Assembly: GCA_023053575.1 (NCBI GenBank)
Contig: JAKZAP010000013.1
Coordinates: forward strand, 6,892,001-6,956,000
Reading direction: 5' to 3'
Origin: Branchinecta lynchi
Lineage: Eukaryota > Arthropoda > Branchiopoda > Anostraca > Branchinectidae
Length of the DNA: 64,000 nucleotides
Shown here one piece after another: positions 11,101 to 23,100 of the stretch (position 1 is the first letter of the stretch; the number at the start of each line of letters is the position of its first letter). The position numbers and the translations under genes were made by a program. Under the pieces are notes generated by a model. That model was given only the letters and a program-made list of their open reading frames with translations, was not told the origin of the DNA and did not search any database.

Positions 11101-14100
11101 ACACTCCAAGAAGTTTTTCTGGAAGAGAGCTACAACCAAGAAGTGACACCAAGGTTGCGTTCCCCCAACTTAACAATTGTTAACAATCGTTAATTTTACT
11201 TCGGGGCGGAGCTAACTGCATTTTTAACGATCGTTAACTTTTCCCAGTTCTACAATTGTTAACTATTTTGTAACGATGCTCACCGACCATCGTTGCAAAA
11301 TAGTTAATAATCGTTAAGCTCTGAAACGGAAATTGTAGATGGGCGGAGCTTAAATTTCGAAATCAGAAACGTGGAACACAAAAAGTTAACGATTGTTAAC
11401 AATTTGTTAACAATCGTTTACTAATTTTTTACTAATCGAGTGGTACCGTTATGGAATTCCCTCGGTCAAAATACTGTCATTGCAGATAGTGTGGAGGCCT
11501 TCAAGTCCTCGGTTGACAAAGACTGGACTCGGAAGCCTAGGAAAACTGCATGGGATTCCCAATGCATGGACCGCGCACCAGCCCGGTGAAAGGCGCGGAT
11601 AAGTGTGCAGCCTGCGCCGAAAGTCTATGTGAGGAATCATCAGCAATGCAGTGTGATATGTGCGACAAGTGGCTCTGCATTACCTGTCTCGACCTGACTG
11701 AGCCGGAATACACCTTGCTGACAAAAATGACACGTAGAATGGGTTGTGAATGGCAGTGTGTTGTCTGCAAAGTTAATGGAACCGCTACCCCTACAGCCGG
11801 CACAACCGCAGCAGGTGCAACCGCAGCCGAAGTCTCTTCCATCGTTACAGCATCGCTAGCAACCTTCCGACAAGAACTGAATAAAGACTTTGCCACGGCC
11901 GACGACATTGACAAATCAGTTAAAGATGCCATGAAAAATTCACTTGCTGATTTGAAACGTGACCTGAAACAAGAATTCGACCAGAAGTTCCAGAACATTG
12001 AGAGTCGAGTAGCCGTCGTAGAGTTAAATGCTGGGGTAGCTGTCAACCAGGCCGCAATCCAAAGTGTGATGGCAGCCGAAATTGCAACACTCCGACAAGA
12101 ATTTAACAAGCAGCTGGACACCAAAGTGAAGTCGCTGATATCCGAGGACCGTGACAAGCAGAGACGTAAATTAAACATAATTACGTTTGGCGTGCCACAA
12201 CCGGGAGACGATGCAAAGTTTATTGCGGACCATCTTGCAAGAGACTATGCCCTACCAAACGTTCGTATCTCCGATGTCCGCCGGCTCATCCCAGCCACCC
12301 AACAAAATCAACAAAGTCATGGAGCAAACGCACAGCAAGCCCCACCAATTCTGTTCTCGGTTCCCAACCTGAAAATATAGAAGGATATACTTCAAAAGTC
12401 CTACGAGAAGAAAGCAACAGCAACAGTACAGTTCCGGAACGATGTATCAAAGGAGGAAAGAGCAAAGAGACAAGCTTTGTATGCAGAACTGTACAGAAGG
12501 CGAGATGCTGGCGAGAAAGACATTGTAATCCGAGGGAATACCATCGTATCAAAAAACCAGCGTCTGCCCGCGAGCCCTGTCTTGTCGGGCAACTTGATGG
12601 AGTCGTAAGTGACACAACAACTCATGTAAATAGTGGGCCTAACCAGCCAGACAATCTGTGTTTCAAAGTGAATAGTTGTTTTTCGTTAGACATTGTTTGT
12701 GGAAATAGTTCAAATGTTTCATTTAATTCAGAAGACGAGCAACAGTCGTCCGATGAGTTTCATAGCGTCTTGTCTGGAGAAGATTCTGAGCTACCGGACA
12801 AAACCAACGAACACAGTGACACGGTGTTGAGTAGTTATAAAGACGCACAAACTGCCAGTGAGACTAGCCAAAGTGATTTAGCACAGGACAGTGAATGTCG
12901 TCGAAGCCCCAAGTTTCTCCAAGTTTTGAGTACAAATGTTGACTCTTTGCCCAATAAATTGACGGAGTTACGGGTCTTGGCTGCACAAAACAACTTTGAC
13001 GTGATTAGTGTTACCGAAATTAAGCCGAAGTATACGAGCAACCCTTTGGACGATGCCCACATTGGTATTGCTGGATATTCCCTATTCACAAACTTGTAAG
13101 ATAACCCCAGAAGAGGAATCGCTGTTTATGTGAAGGCCACCACCTCGGTAAGCAGAATCAGTATTAATAAAGCTTTAGACTGGGTTGAACTCATAGCTCT
13201 TGAGATTGTGCTCCCCCGGGAAACTCTAGTTTTAGCCACGTTCTACAGAAGCCCAAGCTGCCCAAACCCAATGGAGTCTGAACTAGTAATATGTGAAACC
13301 CTACAGTCCCTACTAGATAAGAAACCAAAGAACCTTCTAGTTCTGGGAGACTTCAACCTCCCACATGTAAGCTGGGTTGACGGCTTAGGGTACACCCCCC
13401 AAAATCACGAAGGTCATGGAACGAATTCACCTCTTCTCGACTACCTAGCAGAGAACACGCTGTATCAGTTTATCGAATCACCAACAAGGTTCAGAGATGG
13501 ACAAACTCCCTCACTACTCGACCTTGTGATCACCGACGATCCAGAGCAGATCCTAAGTATCGATAATCTACCACCGATTGGAGCAAGCGACCACGTCTGT
13601 CTCCTCACAACTCTCCAGCTATCACCACCATCGTCTGACCATATTTGCAGAAGATACACCGACTATGAGAAAATACGGGAAGAGTTAAGGGGAATGCATA
13701 ACTGGGAAGCACTATTTGAGGATAAGACAACCAACGATAGCTGGAACCTATTCAAGGAAATAATGCTAAAGCACGAGGAGAAATACACAACCATCTCTTA
13801 TGCGAAGAGACCACGCACGCTACCCTACCTGACAAGGGCCATCAAACGAGAAATGAATAGAAAGAGAAAATATTGGACAAAATATAGGCAAACAAACTCC
13901 CAAGATCAACTCCAAAAATTCAGAAGAGCAAGAAATAGACTGAGGAAGCTGACACGAAATTCCGTAAAAAAACATGAAGATATTATCGCTGCAGAAACCA
14001 AAAGTAATCCAAAGAAGTTCTGGAACTATGCATCCTCGGCGAAACCTGGGCGACACTCTATCCCCTACCTCACTACAGCATCTGGCAAGATCACGGACTA

Positions 14101-17100
14101 TGGAGAGATAGCAGAAACCCTAAACAGACAGTATTCCTCAGTTTACACTGTAGAAAACTGTACAAACGTCCCAGAACCCCCAGAATACCCAGTCAAAGTA
14201 CCTATGCCAATGGTGGTCATTTGTCAATCTGATGTCCAAAAGAGACTGAAAAAACTTGACCCCTCGAAGTCGAAAGGACCAGACGGTATTCACCCCAGAC
14301 TACTCAAGGAAACCGCAGAAGCTATATCCTTACCTCTAACGCTGATCTTCCGAAAATCGTTAGAGGAAAAAGTTGTCCCCACCGACTGGAAGAAAGCTAC
14401 TGTCATTCCGGTACACAAAAAAGGCCCCAAAGACAAAGCTGAAAACTATAGGCCAATAAGTCTAACATCGGTGTCTTCGAAGATCCTCGAGGGAATTGTA
14501 AATGATGCAATCACCAAACATCTGATGGAGAACAACATCATGTCCCCAAACCAACATGGTTTCCGAGCTTGCCATTCCACGGACTCAAACCTCATACAGT
14601 CATACGAGGAAGTCACCAAGTTACTTGAAAAGGGAATATCTATGGATGTGATCCTGTTAGATCAAGCGAAGGCATCCGACAAAGTCGCACACCTAAGGTT
14701 GAAAAGAAAGCTCCAAGCCTGTCACATCCACCCGGACATCATTGAATGGATCGCAGACTTCCTAGCAGAACGAATCCAAAGAGTTGCTGTCATTAACGAC
14801 GAAGGAATCCGTGTACTTTCATCACCTGTACCTGTGTTGAGTGGAGTTCCCCAGGGAACTGTGCTCGGGCCAACACTGTTCAACGTCTATATCAATGATG
14901 CCCCTCAATTGCTTCGAAACCTTCTCACACTCTACGCAGACGACTCCAAGCTTATCGGAGCAGCATCATCGTCAAGAGAGGTTGACTCAATCCAAGCGGA
15001 CCTCGATAGGCTAAATGACTGGGCGAAACAATGGCTACTGGAGTTTAACTCAAGCAAATGTAAGGTCATGCACTTTGGCAACAAGAACACAAAACATACC
15101 TATACCATGCTAAACCCAATCACTAGCCAAAGAGAAGCCCTAGCCGCAGTCACAGAGGAAAGGGACCTGGGAGTAATAGTTGACCACCAGCTAAAGTTTC
15201 ACAGCCACACTGAAAAGATCGTCGCTAGTGCGAATCGAGCTTTAGGGATAATCAAACGAACATTCACTACGAGATCCCCAAGAACGATCACTAAGCTCTA
15301 TAAGGGCCTTGTCAGGCCAAGGCTAGAAACTGGCATGTATATTGCATCCCCCTTCTACAAAGGAGACAAGGACATGATTGAAAAGGTACAGCGCAGAGCA
15401 ACTAAGATTGTAGATGGCTGCCAACATCTTCCTTATCAGATGAGATTGCGAACCCTGAACCTATGCAGCATGACCTACAGAAGAAAAAGGGGAGACATGA
15501 TTCACACCTATAAACTCATCAGAAACAATCCAATCCATGACCTCTTCATCATCGATTCAGCACAGCGAACTAGAGGTCATTCCATGAAAATCACGAAGCT
15601 CAACGCCCAGAAGAGGGAACGCCACCATTTTCTTACCAACCGGGTTGTTGATCTGTGGAACTCCCTAAGCGAAGACACCGTATCCAGCAAGACCATCGAA
15701 GAGTTCAAAGTCTCCCTTGACAGGGAGTGGAGCAAGAAGCCATGGAGACTGGAATGGGATGCCCTGGAGTCCCAGACCAGAGCATAAGTTATCCACGTGG
15801 CAATTTCCGAAGAAGCGATGAGCAATGCTACAGGATGGAAAATCCTTCAATTGCTCCAAGCTGCAATTTAAGGTATTTAAGGTATGAGGCCCTTTCCATC
15901 CATCACTGAGCAAGCGCGTGACTGGGTTACCTTTCGCTGGCAAGTGCGATTTACGGTAATTTAAAGGACCCCTCTTGCTTATTCTGACTTTCAAAATATA
16001 CCTAGCTCCGTTCTGGAAATGTAAGCATTGTTTCGTTTTGTGCCTACAAATTTTTAGCGCTTTTTCGGCCGTGTCGGGTTTTGCCCGTCACACAAAGCAA
16101 AGTTTGTCGGAATCTACAACGTCCGCTGATAACTCTTTCATACCAAAGGATATGAGAATCTTCTGTTTTCGACTTCTTTCATTTGTTTAGTTTTCCCACT
16201 TTTTAACCACGGTTGCTTCACTTTTCAAATGTTTTGCGCCCAGCCTCCGCGTCGGAGAGCAGGAAGGCTGGATAGAGTCGACAAGCGCTAACAAGAAAAT
16301 CGCTAAATGTTAGGTTGAAAGTAATGGTGGAAAGATCATTTCTTGTAAGAGTTGTGCTTTAAGGTAAGGTGGTGCTTAGTAATTTTTTATCGATAAGATA
16401 ACAGAAATTATTTTATTCTTATTTCGGAAAATATTATATGCGTAAAAGAATTCCCATTTCCCCTTGGTGATTTGGATTTTGGTTTAGCATCCTGGATGCT
16501 GAGCTTTAGAATATCCGCCCTGTAAAAGGATGTGTGCACAACCAACGGTAATTGCGGTAGCGGAGAAGCAGGGACGGAAGAGCGTTTGGAGAAGTAGTCA
16601 AGGGTTACAAAAGAGTCAAGCCAAACCAATTGGAATACCTTCGATATTTTGTGAACCCAAAGATTAATATAGAGCATGTTCCACCCTTCTACCAATACTA
16701 ACTATTAGTTACTATTTTCGTTCCAACTCGTAAAAAGTTACTAAGCTGACCGTTCCAACCTTCTCGAAATAGTAACTATTTGTTTACCATGCTCGGGAGC
16801 GTAGTAAGCGTGGTAACGACGTATCTCTGTAGCGTGATTGGTCGGATTCGCCCATGGCATGATATTCTGCTGGAAATGGAAAGATCGTTCCAGCCTCGAC
16901 GGCAAAAAAGCAGGAATTCGTGACGTCATGCATAGTAACTACGGTAAGTAGGATGGAACACGCTCATAGTAAGCTAAATCGAACCACCAAACGAAAGGCT
17001 ACGATCCCTATACGTTTTCGAAGTGAGTTGAATTCCCCACCAGTCGACGCTACAAAGATTAAGACAGCCTTATAGGGCTTCGGATCCGACCACCAAAGTG

Positions 17101-20100
17101 GGACAAACACACCTCCTTTTAAATGTCCTTACCTGAAAGACGTGTCGGTGGAGCATGGCGAATCGCTCTTTAATTCTCGTCTTTTCCATCAGAAGCATTT
17201 CTCTTTCTCGGGCCAATCGGATCTTCCTATCTTTCACCCGCCTGACCTCGTCCGCCAGGCTCATGATTTGATCAAGCTTTCTCTTGCGGCAGTTTTGGGC
17301 AGCGACCTGGAAGGAAGAAGAAGATGAAACGATGTTTATGGACCGTTTTTCTCACACCGCCTAACACGTACTGGACTGAGGCTCGTGTCAAACAGAATCG
17401 GTAGAAAATGGAAGGGACATCGCGACTGATAGCAACTGAAGACGGCTACAAAAGAAGGAAAAAGAAACAGCACTTCAATTATCTCCATGGCTTTGGGAGC
17501 ACAGCGGTAGTTCCATCGAACTCCCTACCAGACGATTGAGTCGGTGCGGGGACGTTCAACGAGTAAAGCCATGGAGACCACTCACCTGGACGGTTTGATT
17601 ATACCATCTACTACCCTCTGTTACCCATCTACAAGTTCTTAATGTCTACAACAGTCTTGTTATGCCTTTTTTTTTTTTTTACGAACAAAATGCAGCGTGC
17701 CCTGTATAATGTACCAACTACAATACACCTCAAAACCCGAAATCCACCTCAAAACCCAATGAACTCGACGGGAGTAAGCGACAGTGCTTCCGCTAACAAC
17801 CAGCTCACTGGCCAAAGACTCACTTACAAACTAACTGATGAAACAATTAGTCACTATTGTAGTGTCCACACTTATGGCAAATAAATCTGAACTGCAAATC
17901 TGAAAAATCTATTCGGCTATGCTCTATTAGTCACAAAATCGTTCAAATAATAAAGAAAGACACGAGTCTTTCTTTCAAACTCACCTTATTCTTCCCCCTT
18001 CTTCTAATATCTCTTATTAGAGAGAGTTGTGTTTCAGAAAGATCATACTTGGCTAGTCTTTCATTGAACTCATCCATTGGCAGGTTTATGATGTCCTCGA
18101 TGGTTATTGGAATACCCATCGACCTTGCACGTTTTTCGTCTCGACAAGCCTGGTCCATTTCGCCATCGGTTGATGAACGTGAACCTACAAGTAATTATCT
18201 TAAAGTTCAACTGAGGGGCTAAATTCGCGATCATATTCAACCATTCAGTTCCTCAATTCCGGGCAAAACATCAAACACACTTCTAAACTTTTTTTTTCAC
18301 CTGAACACTACTCGATTCTTTATCGTCTTCTTAGCAGCTGAGGCGGCATGTGTGTTGGGTCTTCAGAACATTCTGAAGGCAACGTTTCTCCGCTTAACTT
18401 TTGTGACCACCCAATCCATTCGCGCACAACCAGACTTGTTCTTCAGCCTAACGCGATACACTGATAAGTTTGATATCTGAAGCCAGATGGATTGAGAAAG
18501 GAAAAAGGAAAGTGACCCGTCAATATTTTTTAAATGGACATGATCTTCATGCAGCGGAATAACCCTGGGTGGGATAATTGCGTCTCGTTTTCCCGCAGAT
18601 GCAGTAAAGTAATGGCGTCCAGGCGCACTATTTTGGGACCAGATGCAGCATTTTTGTGCAGGAACTCAATATGTTTCTCATACTACTGGAGCACAAACAA
18701 TTAGCTATTTAGTCGAAGACTGCGTGGCATTGCTTACCGAACTACTAGATAGTTGCAGACTTGGAACTACTTACTCATTGCGGAACTGGTAGCTGCACGC
18801 TTGTCTCTCGAAATGGGTCTATAGGATAATTCTTCTTGCGACCGGTTCATGCTATAACTGTGATTGTGGTGAAGGGCATCTAATGCACTACTTCTCATAT
18901 CCAGACTATGTCCTGGGTAGTCTGGGTAGGGATACTTCACTTCGTTTGAGTGTAGCGAGAGAGGGTCAGCTGATGACTCGATGCTGCCTCCGCCAAAGTA
19001 CGAATTTTCACCACCGGCTAAAAATTACCGATTATTAAACTTTTATTCAACAGAACTAGACAGTATGCGAATGTGTTTTTAAACGTTGCACTTTAGTCAC
19101 ATAAATCAAATAAAAAGCCAACGTTGTCCACTGTATATCTATTTGAACCTTGCTTTACAAATTGTCCGTAAAGTGCAGCGTAACGTTTTCCAAGGTTCCA
19201 CCTCATTCAAAAAATCTAATACCATACCGAAAATGTGTACCACCGTCAAATATACCACTATCTGCGAGTAACACGAGTCAAAGTAAGCCACCATTGTGCA
19301 CAATTAGCAGGGTGTAGTAGTTAGAAGGCGAAACGTCCAAATGGTTGCTCAGCTTGACCTGAGATAATCAACAATTTAAGACCCAATGTGGTTGACTTCA
19401 CTCAATATCCTCTTTCTTTGCAAATCAGCAAATGAGTATGCAGTGTATGGAAGTTTGAGATCTTACCCGACACTCTGAACCCATTGATTTCATATTCTTG
19501 AAGGCGTTCCTCGATCCCATAAACACGGCCGTGGCTCGGCCCAAAATAAGTGTTTCTACGATCGTTTTTGAGGCCCACAAATCTGTTTCTGCGACCAACA
19601 AGGTTTTTGTTAGTTGCGCTTTTGCAGTTTCTATGGTATATGATACCACGGTCATAGGACATATTTCAGTTACTGTGGTATCTGGCCAGTCACCGTGGTA
19701 ACTGACATTTAACTGATCGTGGTATCTGAAAATTCATCTCTCTTTTATCACACATGAGCCTGGGTGTTTATCAATTTAGTGGGAAAGAAGTTTGGCACTT
19801 GTGATGTGAGTAGATTCAGTAATTTTGGGGGGATGACTCTAGTTTTTGTACGAACTGTCATTTTTGATAAGCAACCGTAGTTTCAGATACCAGACTAACT
19901 GCAAAACCGACAAAATACAAATCCAGTCACTGTGGTATCAGATACTGTGGTATCAGATACCATGGTATCTGCAAAAGCGCAACCAATTACCGATGAGGCT
20001 TTTGTGACTCGAACTTGGCAGGTAGTTCAAATTTAGGGCAAAAAGAAATCCAAATACTAAAATTAAAGTAGCGTCAAAAAACAGAGAAAGCGGCGTTTCC

Positions 20101-23100
20101 GCGAGTTTCAACTTGTGGGTCTAATATGTGGCACACGTCTTATTCGACGACAAACACTAAGAAATCTGTGGGACACAAATATGCCGTATACAAAACGTCT
20201 TTAATATCGAACCTAGTTGGTTTTGTGGGTTAAAAAAAAAATGAGTGGTGGTTAACTAGAAAAATCTTTATCCCGTTTCCTATGTCCAGAGACTTCATAC
20301 TATTGGCCTCTCGCTGTCGATCCTAAAGTCGGTCCGCTACGTAAAAATGTACGAGTCGAGTCTGTAGGAATACTTACAATTGTCTGAGGCAAATCTTTTC
20401 CCATAGAACTGATGTTTTTTCTGAGGAGGATTTCGGTTGTCGGAACCACCCCCGTTTCCTGAACCAATCGCACCACTGCTCACCGTCCTAAGTGCACTGG
20501 AAATAATAATGCAAGTAAGAATAAACAAAATCGGCATACAGCACCCATTTCTGGCTCGGATTTATAATCCCCACTCCGACCTAGGATACATCGGTTCAAA
20601 TCAGTTTTTTTGTTTATTTTCTTAAATAAGTTCACGACATGGTGAATTTTCGTGTCTGATCAGCGAAACTCCATCCTATTTTGTTTTCATAAGACCAAAT
20701 AGTAAATGCAATATGGGTTTATTTTCAAAAGTTAAGTGACATAAATAGTTTAAAAGTGGGTAAAAATAGACTTAAATTAACGTCACTGAGTAGTAGCCAC
20801 AAAAAGTACGAAATATGATTTCTTCTTTTTTTAAATAATATGACAATAAGTTAAATTAGAGAAAATACGACGGGTATGAAAAAAAAAACAAAAAAAAAGG
20901 AACTTGTTTTCTATCTGTGGTAAGTAGAGCACCACCTACTTCTTGCAGTAGCAGCGCGCAATATAGCATTAACCTAACACGTGCACAGGTTATATTCAAA
21001 TAATGTAAACAACGGATACATCAGCTACGATGCTTCATCAGCGATATTTCGGCCCTTCCTGGCAAGAGTCCTCGTCAGTCTTCCCTGAGATTTGACAGCC
21101 TGACGAGGAACCTTGCCATTAAGGGCCGAATCGCGGACGAAGCATCGTAGCTAGCGTATCCGTTGTATAATTATCTGAATATGTTTCAAAGCCAGCTTGG
21201 GCTCAAGGAATATTCGTTCACAGGTTCTTTTTCTTTGGCTGAACCAGGATATGACCGACGACGAGAAGGGCCGAAATATCGGGGCTACACACTGACTAAT
21301 CCGTTCAGCGCAGTCAAACTTGATTTGCAGCTTAGGCTGACCGAATACCTATGAAGAGGTAGCTTATTAGGGAGAGCGGACCTCCAGATAATTGAGCCTT
21401 TGGACGCGATGATTGAACAATACGATAACAACAAAACAAATTCAAATCACAGTAGGCCTATTCTTTACCACGCGACGAAGTTCCAAAATGACGGTACCTA
21501 TCGAAACTTTTTTTTTTTACCTCAGCGCAAGTAGTAAGACGATCTGACTCACTGATCAGCAAGCGCGGGAAATGACACGCCAGTTTACCGTTCGATGACA
21601 TAACATGAAAGCACCCAATTTGAGACGACAGACTGATCATGGCCTGACAAAGCCGAGCTTGGCGATTCAGCAAATTCTCGCCAGTCATCATAGTTAGCAA
21701 ACAGGTGAATAACATGGTTGGGTGACATGTTGAAAAACAATTTTCTAACACACCGAAGAGTGTGGCGCAGTCCGGCTTGTGACGGCGGTTCCAATAAGAA
21801 ATAAGATGGTGGAGTGACGACAGCCAATCCCCTTCCTCAAACCTCGTTCACGTTGAGCTCTCTTACCTTGAATAGCCCATGTAGTGGCTTTCTGGCCAAT
21901 CCACTTCTGATCGTGCTGTGTCGGCCCCCGACAAAGCAGGATGTGAACGAGAATCCGCACCTCCCTGAACGTTTGAGTTAGCGTCAACCATACGAACACC
22001 ATAGGCGCCTGAAATTCAAACCCATCCTATGAAATCCTTCTGAAAAATCCGCTACAGAAGCTAAACGCAGTCGCTGACTTCTGCCTAGGACAACTAGGCA
22101 GCTACCTAGGCTAGTGGCCCGGCCATGGGCCGAGGTGGTAATTAGAATGCGTTATAAAATATAGTTGGGTACTTTTCTATTTCATTTCCAAGTCTGCTTG
22201 TCTATTTTCGAAAGTCGAGTGCGTTAAATACGAACAAATAAAAGTAAAATTTTTTTTTTTCTAAAATTACCTAAAAGGTCCGACTAACTGCCATGGGGGA
22301 ATATGCGAAAACTACTTTCAATCTAACCCCCCAAAAGTGATAAACCCTGGGATTAGGGCTCAAAATTGACCTATCCCCCTCCCGAAAACAAAAAAGCTAA
22401 GCCCCACCCATTGCCAGCCGGGTACCTTAATGTGTGGCTGGATAAGTCGATGGTGTCATTTTGCGTGTGAATAATAACTAACTCGTTTACCTTCTTGCTA
22501 TCAAATGACCAAATGGTGGGAAAGAAGTGTTCGTCGTTCCTTGCTCGTATACTGTCGGTATTAAAGTGACATTATCAAGCCGTTATCAGTAAAACAACAA
22601 TCCGCTTTTATAGGCGTGAGCCTTTTCCTTCCAAAGATTTAAGTCCCTAGGGCGGTCAACTACGAATCGGCGGTAAAAAAGAATATTTTCAAACTTTAAA
22701 AAAAATCGCCGATTATTTTTTCTAAATGTTTATGTCTTTTCCAGTCAAGGAACTGTTTGTAGTGAAGTATACGCATTTGGCCACACTATGCTACGTAGAG
22801 CAATCATTAAAACGCAAACAAGAAATAAATTTACAATCGTTAGGCTATCGAACCATAGAGACATAAGGGTGGGTATAATAAATGGTATTTGAATGATTAA
22901 ATGAGATCGTGACAGTAAGAGACAGCAAAGAAATTCCATCACTGACGAAGAACCCTGTTAATAAAAAGATTAAATGATAAAACGATCAATCCTCAGGACG
23001 TAGCCAGCACTAACTAAATCGCTAAATCCTGTTTGAAAGTCGAATTTTGGGGTGCCGGCGCCAAGTCGTTGCACGGACGAAAGGACGCCAGTATTTTACC

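Larger units (their letters stand above)
11550..15884 (+). mobile_element. nearly full-length CR1-like LINE
   Basis: This spans ORF1, ORF2 and a short 3' UTR. The 3' end shows two and a half copies of ATTTAAGGT (about 15866-15884), the short tandem tail expected of CR1/L2-type elements; there is no poly-A. No own 5' UTR is visible: ORF1 starts inside the 3' remnant of a related element. Target-site duplications were not found. Confidence 0.85.

Noticed and set aside
11537..12178. 213-codon frame on the minus strand
   Set aside because: It is the antisense shadow of LINE ORF1, which has the zinc-finger cysteines.
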